64,000 nt of DNA from assembly GCA_037367355.1 (NCBI GenBank), contig CM074696.1, forward strand, positions 3,286,001 through 3,350,000. Direction: 5' to 3'. The DNA is from Neoscytalidium dimidiatum (Eukaryota; Ascomycota; Dothideomycetes; Botryosphaeriales; Botryosphaeriaceae). The translations under genes were made by a program, and so were the position numbers. The notes under the pieces are model-generated. The model was not told the origin of the DNA and did not search any database. It saw nothing but the letters and a program-made list of their open reading frames with translations. Of this stretch, positions 1 through 10,009 are shown piece after piece. Numbering within the stretch: position 1 is the stretch's first letter; each line of letters begins with the position of its first letter.

Positions 1-906
1 TGTTACCCTGGTTGCGGTGTATGTCAAGTATGAGCCTGGAAATAACCCAGCCTGCAACACGGGCGCTGGTGGTTGTGGCAAGGGCAAGGTCATTGGCCTG
101 CTCGTCTTCATTACTTTCGCCGCCTACTGGATCTCCGAGTGGCTCAAAAACACCATTCACACCACCATTTCCGGAGTGTATGGATCTTGGTATTTCTGCT
201 CCAACAATTTGCCTACTGGCGCCACCAGAGGAGCGTTCAAACGCTCCGTGACGTACAGTTTCGGAAGCATCAGTTTCGGTAGCCTTGTTGTTGCAATTAT
301 CAACTTTCTGCGTCAAATTTGCTCCATCGCTCAGCAGCAAGAAGCGGCCGAAGGAAATCTGGTTGGCACGATCCTGTTCTGCATTCTTGGCTGCATCATC
401 GGCATCCTTGACTGGGCTGTTCAATTCCTCAACCGCTATGCCTTCTCCCACATTGCGCTCTATGGCAAGGCATACATCCCTGCTGCGAAGGATACCTGGA
501 GGTAAGAGGCACCGCAGTTCAGTTGGTCGATATAAGTTAACCGTCTTTCAGGATGATCAAAGACCGCGGGATCGACGCTCTTGTCAACGAATGCCTGATC
601 GGCCCGGTCCTCAGCATGGGCGCCACCTTCATCGCCTACGCATGCGCGCTTCTCGCCTATCTCTACCTCATATTCACCTCACCTGCCTATAACCAGGACG
701 GCGCTTACACGCCCGTGGTGGTTGCCTTCGCCTTCCTCATCGGGCTGCAGATCTGCAACGTTTTCACGACCCCGCTCAGCAGTGGAATCGACACTATTTT
801 CGTCGCGTGTGCTTGGGATCCAGAGGTATTGGTGCGGGATCACCCGGATCTGTACGCACGCATGGTCAGCGTCTATCCACACGTCCAGCAAGCTATTCAC
901 GCCTAA
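1..906 (+). CDS. PNS1: Choline transporter-like protein (Pns1/CTL family), 3' part
   Basis: C-terminal part of a polytopic membrane protein of the choline-transporter-like family (SLC44/Pns1); the 5' part lies outside the window. The frame is open from base 2. Exon ends are 2-501 and 552-906, with a 50-nt intron (GTAAGA...CAG). The 284 visible residues contain several hydrophobic segments, including KVIGLLVFITFAAYWI near the start, a segment around FCILGCIIGILDW, and two more in the last exon. The family's conserved late region is visible as Y(F)CSNNLP..ATRGAFKRSVTYSFGSI. Pns1 proteins sit in the plasma membrane or endomembranes; in yeast a choline transport role has been doubted, so the substrate is left open. 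The family assignment rests on this pattern and on the hydrophobic layout. Confidence 0.85.
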
Positions 907-1696
907 CCGCCTCCTGAACTACCGTTTGGCCGACGAGCTAAACACGACTTATTCTTTAATAATGATTTCGACGCGGGATGACAGGTGTTCGTTTCGGTAT
1001 CCTTGCGTTAGAAGACGCAAAGAGAAATGAGACGGAAGAAAACATGATACCCTCCATTACTAGGAAAATATCGACTTGTAATGTGTTACTATTCCATTCG
1101 CTTCTTCGATTGGTATTACAGTAACTTGGCTTTGCTGATTTGTAGTGGCTGTTGGTGCTGAAACAAAGCAAGTATAATAATAGAAAACCCTACGCGCTCC
1201 AACTCATGCTCTTCCTTGCGCTCACCCACGTGTTCATTCATAAGTATGGTCGGTGACTGACAAGACTAGCGTGGAACCTGTCGAAGTTTGAATCCCGTCT
1301 CGATCTGTTTCATGGCTTCCGCCTCTGATAGTAGGGCGTCCGCTGGCAACTGAACTACATCATGGTAGGTGCTGGGTTGTGCGGACTCCACTGCAGGAAA
1401 ACACAGCTTCCCGATTGGGCAAGTAGCTACCCCACTTTATCAGCAGCAGAATCAGCAAACGCCGTGATCGGCTTATACAGAAGCACCACTCAGACGGTGA
1501 CTACAACTCGACACCGCCGACTGCCACAACTGCCGCCCAGCAGCGATCATCGCTTCGATTATGCCTGTCAGCGACGCGCCCTGCCCTTGACAACGTCCCA
1601 GACATCCAAAACTCCAACACTCCACAACCCAATCCTTTCCAACCTCCCCGCCCGCAACCAAAAAAAAAAAAAGGAAGAAGAAGATCCCATCCTACC
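907..1696. other. Intergenic: Pns1 3' region and adenosine deaminase promoter
   Basis: No gene seen. The right half is the leader of the adenosine deaminase gene: a C-rich tract followed by a run of A and AAG repeats immediately before the ATG at 1697. A CACGTG E-box-like hexamer lies at 1227-1232. Short open frames here have no protein-like composition. Confidence 0.6.
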
Positions 1697-3573
1697 ATGA
1701 CAACCTACACCCCTCCCCCCGTCGGCACCCGCTACACGACCAAACAATCCTACCTCGACGCCCGCGCCGCCCTCATCGCCGCCGACCGCAGCCAACACCC
1801 CTCGACCACCGCCTCCGCGTCCACGCCGCTCGAGGCGCGCGCGTCGGCCATCCTCGCCGCCCTGAGGGCGCGCGACGCCGCGGCCACGTCGCAGACGCCG
1901 CACCCCGTCCACGGCGCGCCCTTCGAGCTCGGCCACCGCTTCCTGCACGGCGTCGCCCACGCGCCCGTCGCCGGCTCGGCGCTGCTGGCGCTCGCGCGCG
2001 CCGCGCCCAAGGGCGGCCTGCTGCACTGCCACCTCGACGCCATCCTGCCGCCGGCGCTGCTGCTCGCCGACGCCCGCCGCCGCCCGAACCTGTGCGTCCG
2101 CGTCGACCGGGCGCTGGCGCGCCCCGAGGACTTGGCCGACGCGCTGCCCGCGTTCCAGGTCCTGTCGGCGGCGCGGCTGCGCGAGGCCGAGGCGGGCGGC
2201 GGGGCGTCGTGCTTCGACGCGGAAAGGTACGAGCCCGGCGCGTGGATGCCGTACGCGAGCTTCGTGGAGGCGTTTCCGGGCGGCCCGGAGGCGGCGGAGC
2301 GCTGGGTCGCGCGCAAGGTCGTGCTGGGCGAGGAGCACGCGTACGCGCAGCTGCAGACGGTCGACGGCATCTGGGCGCGGTTCAAGCGCAGCTTCGTCGT
2401 GCTGAGGGGCCTGACCGGGTACGCGACGGCGTGGAAGAACCATTTCAGGCGGGTGCTGTGGCACCTGGCGAGGGATGGGGTGTCGTACGCGGAGATCCGC
2501 GTGCCGATGAAGTGGGATTTCTTCGTTTGGCAGGACGACGGGGAGAAGCAGTTGAGCAGGAAGGAGATGATTGGGTTGCTGAAGGAGGTATTGGACGAGG
2601 AGGGGCCGAAGATCAGGGCTGAGGGGTTGGTGTGGTGGGGCGTAAGGTTCATTTATGGGAGTTTTCGGTTGGCGGAGAGGGAGCAGATGAGGTGGATGAT
2701 GGATGATGCCATCGAGCTGAAGCAGGCCTATCCGGATCTGCTTTGTGGTGAGTACATTCCAAATGGCCTCTTGACAATGCGTACACTGACAGTATACGTT
2801 AGGATTTGACATGCAAGGTTAGTGAGCTTGTTTCCCTTGGAAAATACAAGGGGAGGGAGATATGTGAGTACTGATCTTTGTGGATGCATACAGGCCAAGA
2901 AGACGACGGGCATTCCCATCTCCACTGGATTGAAGAACTCCTCGATTTCCGCGCCCGTTGCGACGAGCTGGGCCTGGACTATCCCTTCGTAAGACCATTT
3001 CGGCATTCTACCCTCGTCCCTCCACCACGATAATTCTGGACCACCTACGTATGCTTGTACTCATGCCTTACACTCAACATACAGATCTTCCATGCCGGCG
3101 AAACCCTCACCAGCACCACCTCCTCCAACCTCTACGACGCCATCCTCCTCTCGACGAAGCGCATCGGCCACGCCTTCTCGCTCGCTCGCCATCCCTACCT
3201 CACCAAACTCTGTGCCGAACGCAACATCGCCATCGAATCCTGCCCCATCTCCAACGAAGTCCTCGGCCTCGCCCCCGCCGGCATCAAGAACCACCCGCTC
3301 CCCATCCTCCTCGGCCACGGCGTCCCCTGCACCATCAACTCCGACGACCCCGGATGCTGGGACGCAAAGCCCATGAGTCACGATTGGTATCAGGTGCTAG
3401 TGGGAGATGGGGAGATGGATTTGAGGGGTTGGAGGAGGCTGGGAGAGTGGAGCTTGGAGTACAGTTGTATGACGGAGGGAGAGAGGGTGGAGGCGTTGAG
3501 GGTGTTTGCGAAGCAGTGGGAGGGCTTCTGCAGATGGATCGTGGAGGAGTACGGAAAGGAGGTCGAGATTTAG
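1697..3573 (+). CDS. Adenosine deaminase, ADGF/CECR1 type
   Basis: Predicted zinc-dependent deaminase converting adenosine or deoxyadenosine to inosine or deoxyinosine. Exons 1697-2747, 2803-2817, 2894-2988 and 3085-3573 give 549 residues. Metal and catalytic motifs of the family are present: LLHCHLDA (His110 and His112), FHAGET (His390, Glu393), RIGHA (His416) and NSDDP (Asp474/475). The N-terminal extension before the barrel, the PKGGLLHCHLDA version of the first motif and the length point to the ADGF/CECR1 branch rather than the shorter Ada/Aah1 branch. Animal ADGFs are secreted, but this protein starts MTTYTPPPVG with no signal peptide, so I infer a cytosolic enzyme. The second exon is only 15 nt (encoding parts of GFDMQG), which joins the long first exon to the conserved GHSHLHWIEELLDF stretch. 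The first exon is very GC-rich. Confidence 0.88.
2803..2817 (+). other. 15-nt microexon of the adenosine deaminase gene
   Basis: Bases 2803-2817 lie between a 55-nt intron (2748-2802) and a 76-nt intron (2818-2893). Using them joins DLLC to GFDMQG and then to QEDDGHSHLHW in one frame. Skipping them keeps the frame (15 nt) but removes five residues. Confidence 0.7.
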
Positions 3574-4560
3574 GGAGTCGTTCTGGAGGTCACAACAGAG
3601 CGGATAGGAACAGCGCTGACGAGGTTGAATGGTGATATGTGCTGAAATGGGTTGGTTTCTCTTCAGGGGTTTCAACATCACGGTAGATGCGGAATGTTTG
3701 TAGGAGGATTTAACATCTCGCTGTGATATCCTACCGAAGCGGACAGATTTCTTGGCGTATTGACGGTATTTTCGGCGGAAGAGCATTTTCTAAGAGGTTA
3801 GGTTCAACAGTAACATGGGAGCAGATATCCGTGGCATTCAACAGAGATGGATTTAAAGGCCATATATTAGAAGCAGAGCTAAACTTGTAAACATTTTGCT
3901 TATCTACGCTAAAAGTTAAGGAAAACGGGGAACGCGGGGGTCAATCTAAAGGCCTGATTCTACATCTAGAATTCCTAAAATCGGGGCTACTTTCAACGAT
4001 GGATCATGTTGACTGGAGTTGACTGTTCATCAGCAGATGTGAGCCAGGAAGCTATGCGGCAAGAAAGTTAATCACACAAGTAGCTATCTTGGCGGTTCTC
4101 CACTGTCCTCGATAACAGAACGTCGACATGGAAACACAAGGGAGTATATTTGGCAGGGTTTACACGAGGCTGGTGAGGAAACGCGCTTAATAGCCAGTGA
4201 GAGTGAGTGAGCGGTAGCTTACGCAGCCCGGATTCCGGTGAGCCACATGGGGAATCTCACGTATTAAATTCTGTACCAATTGAAACAGCCACAGGATTCG
4301 GTTTCGTGCAATGTAAATTGATTTGACTGGCCGATGATGTGCCGCTCAGTGGCTGTTCACGGAGCCAAAATCACGATATACTGACATTGTGTAGTGTCGT
4401 TCGCCACGCTTCGGAACTAGAGTAGGTATATATTGAAGCGCGCTACTTATTAAATTAGGGAGTCGTAGGCTGGCAAAGGCCTAATCACACACTCGTTGCC
4501 ACCCCCCAAATTCAACATTACGACGAAACCGCTTCTCCCTCCGCAATCTGAGCAGAAAGA
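3574..4560. other. Intergenic, nothing recognised
   Basis: About 1 kb between the deaminase gene and the relic at 4561. AT-richer than the neighbouring gene. No open frame with protein-like composition and no repeat that I can see. Confidence 0.5.
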
Positions 4561-5721
4561 ATGGCAATTCTTTCAGAACCTCGATACACGGATCGCGAAC
4601 ACTCAGAGGAGGTTGTTTCTCTCAGCCAGCCGCAAGAGTTTGAACCGACTAGTCAGACTTTGGTTGAAGAACGTGTTGTCTTAGATCGAAAGTCGTCACG
4701 GAAGCCATCATGGAGGAAATTATTCCCTTCTAAACGACATGAAAAACCGCTTAGAACCGAAAGACTCGAGAAGATGATGGTGGCCGTCCAGCGTCGGTAT
4801 ACATGGAAATCGATGCAAACGAAGATATTGTGGGAATCGTTGAGCTCGTTTAAGAAGCTTCGTGGCTCACAGCAATCCTTTGATCACCTTTACAAGGGCG
4901 TCTGCTTGCGTCTGAAGTACTTTGCGAGTTAGGCACATCGAAGGCAGAGGTCAAATTTTCCCAACGGCCTTTGAAAGATTTGAAGTCCCGGAACGGCTGC
5001 TGCTGGTATCCAATGCTCAATGGTAATCTCTTGGCTTATGACTTTCCGACCCCAGAGAGGGGGACCGAACAGATTGGGATGGAAATCTCATTCGGAGCAA
5101 TGACAGTCCTCGGCTTGATTTGGTATTTCATCAACTGTGGGGATGGCATTGTGCTTGAAGCAAGGAGAAGAGCACTCATCCCTCAGAAGAAGAGATCGGA
5201 TGGAGATTGCATTCAATAGGATTGCATGGAAAGTGCGAAAGGAGACCTGAGCTGCGAAGATATTTTCGAGCGCTGTGGAGACCTTCGTCAGACTGCTGAT
5301 TCGCACAAACTTTGTAGCAAGCGGGCATTTATTGGGTATTTTCCGAAAGCAGAAGCCCATTTCGGCACGAAAAGTTCTACCTGGGGTGACATCACGCGTT
5401 CCGGCGCAGAGGTTGATCAAAGGCTCAGATTTGGCCTCGGAAAAGAGATAACCCTAACTCTTGGAGTACCAGGATTAGGAATTTGAGTGGCACCGGCTCT
5501 ACAAAACTCACAGCCGGCTATCTGATGAACACGTCAAGGTGGCCCGAGAAGAAGCAAGTGACACATTGCGCAACAGCAAGAACGAGCCACTGCTGCTATG
5601 CGACGTGAGTACGAAGCGTGCCTGGCTTGTTCCGGAATTGAGTTTGATCGTGCATCTCACACGGGAATGGGCGTCCTATCAGCAAAATCCAGAAGAATCA
5701 TTCGTTGGATGCCACCTGTAG
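4561..5721 (+). pseudogene. Decayed gene of an unidentified fungal protein family
   Basis: Protein-like sequence continues across this interval but changes frame twice and meets an in-frame TAG. Frame 1 runs 4561 to about 4885 (basic, Arg/Lys-rich, starts MAILSEPRYTDREHS). Frame 3 takes over near 4890 (LLASEVLCELGTSKAEVKF) and continues through WYPMLNGN and GMEISFGAM to a TAG at 5217-5219. It then resumes in the same frame (ESAKGDLSCEDIFERCGDL, RAFIGYFPKAEAHFG, WGDITRSGAEV) to a TGA at 5484-5486. Frame 1 returns from about 5479 (EFEWHRLYKTHSRLSDEHV, then LCDVSTKRAWLVPELSLIVH). The GMEISFG and TKRAWLVPxLS stretches recall, from memory only, large uncharacterised Pezizomycotina proteins sometimes found with NLR-like architectures. 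No introns with good borders repair the breaks, so I read it as a pseudogene. Confidence 0.55.
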
Positions 5722-6849
5722 TGATCTTGGAGAACCCATCAGCCTCTCTCAGCCACCAGCATGCCACCATCGGAACAAAATTCCTGCGGATCAGGATTAC
5801 ATGACTTCTATGTTGTCCACTGTAGAGTATTTAGCAGCAGACCGAGGTGGATCCCCAGGATTGAAACTTGACAGTGTCCTGTACTGCAGTCATTCACGTC
5901 AAAGTCGATTCGCTGAGCCGTGCAGTGAACAAGAATACCCATGTTGCGACCTTACTCTTGGATCTTCAGCGTTCCAGACCAAAAAAAAAAAAATAGCTTC
6001 AGCGTGGATATAGGCGCTGAAATCACTTTTGGAAGGACAACAAAGAGAAGGTTTGCCTAATTTCTCCCCCTTATGAGGTATCTGCAAGTGAAGGGGAAAA
6101 CGGTGCTGCTAGCGATCAACGATATCCGTACGAATAAAGCGGCGAACACTCGCCCAAGAAGGAACTCAGAGGTAATATAAACGAAACATGTGAAATCTAC
6201 TCCCAATCTCAAGCCGGTTCGCTTCGATGTTAGGAAGATAAGCAATTTCGATGGGTGGCTGGAAGAGAAGGGAGATAATCTATCTGGTCTGGTATAAGTA
6301 GAGTATACACAAAAACTGCGGGTAGTTGCCTTGAGGGGAGAGCACAGATAGTCTGGTGCATTTCTTTTCCAGTATGTCGTAGGCACATCAATTTATTTAG
6401 TCACATGCGTCTCAGACAGATGCTCGAACCCGATATCTGAGCACGCACTCTGAAGGCAATGTAACTACAAGGGGCAAGGATCATAGGGATCCGAGACAAT
6501 CGTCCGATGTATGTATCGGATGAGATTGAAGATATAAGGTTGTAAATAGTCCTTCGACTTCACGTGATCCATGCTGATAAATCCTTTTGGGGTTACCATT
6601 CTTTTAGGGCCAGCATCGGACGGTATTTGTTTCCGCATGAATCAAAAATATATGCAATTATTCAATACAGAAAACCTACCCCCTTATCGCCAACTCACGC
6701 TCGTCTGCGAATGGCTCTTCCGATGCCCTGGTGAGAACGCCGGTCGCTCCTTCTCCTTCGCTTCCCTTTTACCCGCCGCTTCCCGTCTCACCGGTTGTTG
6801 TATCAAAGCCTTCAATCCGCCACCACTGCTGCAACCGCTGCTCCTCCAA
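5722..6849. other. Intergenic / possible tail of the relic gene
   Basis: AT-rich. An A(12) run lies at about 5981-5992. Some fragments just after 5721 (for example the frame beginning MDATCSDLG) could be more of the decayed gene, but I cannot align them to anything. The right half is the 3' flank of the DUF2235-type gene on the other strand. Confidence 0.4.
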
Positions 6850-9304
6850 TTAGCACTCGGCGAACCCTCCGCCCACCCTCCCTACCCCCTCCGTCCTCAT
6901 TACGGCAGTCGACGGACTCGCTGTCAAACTCACTGAGCGCCTCATCGCATGCCTCGGAGACTGACCGACAGCCCTTTCACTATCGCCACCAGCACTGACT
7001 GCGGCAACGGATCCTTTCCTCACATGCAACGGGCCGCGTTTCTTCACCGCACCCGGCCCGGTTCCGTCACTTCGCCTTGCCCTCTCTGTCAGTCCCGTGG
7101 CCACGCACAAACTCGTATCTTCGTTCGCGGGCTCTTGAGCGCATGGCTCTCGGCCGACAACATCACTACTCTCCCTTGCGGGAAATGGCGCTCTCGCCCA
7201 ACTTTCCTCGCTCCTCCAGCCCAGCCTCTTGCTGTTCCTCCGATTCAATTGCTCCCGCACCAGCCAAGGCAGGAGCCTGGCCTCGAAGTTGTGCCTCCCC
7301 GGGACTTCGCGTATGACCCATTCGGACAGCGATATCTCGCGTTCGTAGTGCCACCGCAGCCCCCGACCACTTTCAGCACCGAGCCCAAGCACCGGAGCCA
7401 CTCCGTAGTAAATAACCAAGACGGGACCGAATAGGACCCACGCCCACAACGGCCACCCCCTCGAATGCGCAGCGGACGAAGAGGATGCAGTGGAAAACGA
7501 TGACGATCGCGGCACGCTCGGCCGCACCCACGCCGCGCCGTCACCGTCTTCGGCCTCGCGATACCGCCACTCCGGGTGGGGTTTCCTGATGCAGAGAGCG
7601 TCCAGTCGCGCCGACGCCCCGTTGATGGCATTCGCCCCTTGTCCGTCCTCCTCCTTGGCCATAGTACAAGCGCCGCCCATCCAAGGGAGCGCCTGTCTGG
7701 CAAGGCCGGGGCCGTTGCGGCAACAGCAGCTCCACCTCCCACGGCGACCCGGAGACCAGTGCTTTCCATCCAACCCTCCAAAACGCCACTCGCGCAGCGG
7801 CGCCGGAGAGTAAGGCACGCGGGCGAGCGCGAAGAGGTCCTTCCGGTGTTTGACGGAAGGGTGGATGGACTCGTTAGTCTCGAAGTCGTCGGGCCGGGTC
7901 CCCTTTTCGAACTCGAGGTTCTTGTGGTACTGGCCAGGTGAGCGGATAGCGGACAGGTGTGGAGAAAACGAAGTTTCTTTGTCGGCTGCCGCCGTGTTTG
8001 TGACACCGTTCAGAAGTCTGGTCAAGAAATTGAGAAAGGCGACGATGCGAGTGAGTAGTGTAATGAGCATTGCGTTCAGGTTCTCTTTGGAGGCTTTGTT
8101 TGCTTGCGTCCTGGTTTCGCGTAGAGACCTTGCGACACTGTTGTCTGCGGATAAGGAGGTGGTGCTGTTGTACTGTTGCGCGCCTTGATCGGCATTCAGG
8201 AACTCCGCCACGGCGATCTCGTCGAAGGTGAGCAAACCGTCCACTTGATCGCACATCCATGCGAGAGTAATATCTGCAATGTCCGTACTATCTTTCGGGT
8301 CCGCGGCGTCAATAGCACAACCGCCTACGGTTTCATGAAAGCCCGGGAACCAGCACTGCTTAAACCTAGGCTTCGGTCCTTCTTTCTCCACGTCCGTCCG
8401 TTCAAGGTGCCATAGAGAAGGTCTGAAAGCAGCCCGGTCTTCATCCAGTGCCAGAGCTTGGAAGGCGTTGTCGATCCCTAGGAACATCAGAGGGGTTAAG
8501 AGCTCAGATACGCAAGAAAAGACCAGGAGAACTCACGCGAGTTCAGCGCAAAATCCCGACGCCCATGCTCTTCCTCTCCACCTCCCAAACTCTCGCACTG
8601 GCTCCCTCCCTCATCAACCTACACCAAACATTAACATTAGCCCTCCGAACCCCACCTCCAATCCGGAAACATGAATATCAAAAAAAGGAAAAATCCCGCA
8701 CACTCACCGTGTCCCAGACTCCAACAACTCCGACCCTAACATCCGCCCACATGCTCCCCTTCAACCCCGCGATGCGACTCAACTCCTCCGGACTCCTGTA
8801 CGCCAACACGTCCCCCCAGAATCCTCCGCCCCCACCACCGTTCTCCCTTCGCCTCCACCCTTTCCACAACCCCCACAGCTGGCTCCACCACCCCACCTCC
8901 CCCGCCCGCAAGACCCCGGCCTCCGTCACCAGTGCGACGACCGTCCGCGCCACCGCGGCGCCCCTCCCCGCGCCGAACGCCGCGATGGCGTCGCCTGGCG
9001 CGTAGTTCGCGGCCAGGAAGAGGTACGCGGCGGCGACGGCGCTGTCGGTCGAGCGGTCAGAGGCGGCGATGGTGGTGGTGGACAGGTGGTACACAATTTG
9101 CGGGACGGCGCTACCGTTGTCAGTGTCCTCGTCGTCGTCGTCGCCGGGGTGGTTGTGGCCGTGGCGGGCGAGCATGCGGGCGAGGCGGGCGGGGTTGGAA
9201 GGACGGGGGGGGTGTTTCGAGGGGGAGGTGGAGGAAGGAGGGAAGGAGGTGGTAGTAGTCGAGTCGTCGCAGCAAAGGATGAGGCGTTTGGATCGGGGAG
9301 GCAT
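6850..9304 (-). CDS. DUF2235 (Tle1-like) alpha/beta hydrolase fold protein, probable pseudoenzyme
   Basis: Exons in transcript order are 9304-8708, 8618-8537 and 8477-6850 (768 residues). The family is recognised by the start RLILCCD, PQIVYHLS, AYLFLAANYAPGD, VGVWDTV, the block NAFQALALDEDRAAF and CWFPGFHETVGG, all in the usual order. DUF2235 proteins are related to Tle1 phospholipase effectors and use a Ser in GxSRG with Asp and His. Here the nucleophile elbow reads FGAGRG, with Gly113 where Ser is expected, and the early CDG(T) motif reads CDDST; the Asp of VWDT and the His of PGFHETVGG are kept. The coding part after about residue 350 is poorly conserved, with a hydrophobic stretch (WPLWAWVLFGPVLVIYYGV) that may be a membrane helix, and a long Arg/Ser-rich tail. 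The first exon also carries a low-complexity DDDDED loop. Confidence 0.82.
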
Positions 9305-10009
9305 CGTGGGGCGTTTGTTTCGCTTCGTTGCTTCTCGGGGAAGGTTTTCTTTCTGATTTATTTTTTTTTTTCGTCGTGATGGTCGTGAAAATTGATGGAA
9401 AGGGTTCGTGGAATGTGCGTCGTCTCGCGTAGCTTTTCTATATGTGAAAGGTTGGAAAAGAGCAGAATTCGTCAATTCGTAAAGAAAGCACGCGTGATCT
9501 CCTACGAAGGATAGAGACGTAATATCCTGTGAGGAAAAACCTTGTGCACAGGTGCGAGCATGCGGAGAGAAAACGCGAAGATGATAAGAGATTTGAACCA
9601 TGTTTACGCAGGCTCGCAAGGCGGCCCCACTGAAAATCAAAAAGAGACAAGGCGTGACATGTGAAAAGAGGCCCGTGGTAACTAGGCGCTAGACTCACGA
9701 TGTGGGCGAAGGCGGTGAGACGAGGAATGGGGGAGGAGTGAGAAATGTTTGGGACCGGTTCCTGCGTTAGCGCGCGGCGGAGGCTGCGGATAGACACTTC
9801 AACTTGCTACGGAGATTGATCACGAACCGTATCTACAAATTAGCGGCAAGACCACTCGAGACAAGGATTTGTACGTCAGGATTCTAGTTCGATCTTAAAG
9901 GATTGTTTTGATTCTGTCTGAAGCAAAAGTCCTGCTGTTGGGCGTCAGCGATTGAGAGTGCTCCGTAGTTGGGACATGGACCACTCGCCAGGAATGCACA
10001 ATCTTACCT
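9305..10009. other. Intergenic: promoter of DUF2235-type gene, 3' flank of pepP
   Basis: Contains a T-rich run just upstream of the ATG at 9304 on the minus strand. The open frame at 9438-9797 (-) has no family resemblance and I do not call it a gene. Confidence 0.5.

Noticed and set aside
1280..1310. TTTGAATCCC resembling a tRNA T-arm
   Set aside because: No matching acceptor or anticodon stem can be folded around it, and no D-arm A-box lies upstream at the right spacing.
9438..9797. 119-codon minus-strand frame next to the DUF2235-type gene
   Set aside because: No family resemblance, Ser/Arg/Leu-rich, and it lies in the promoter region.
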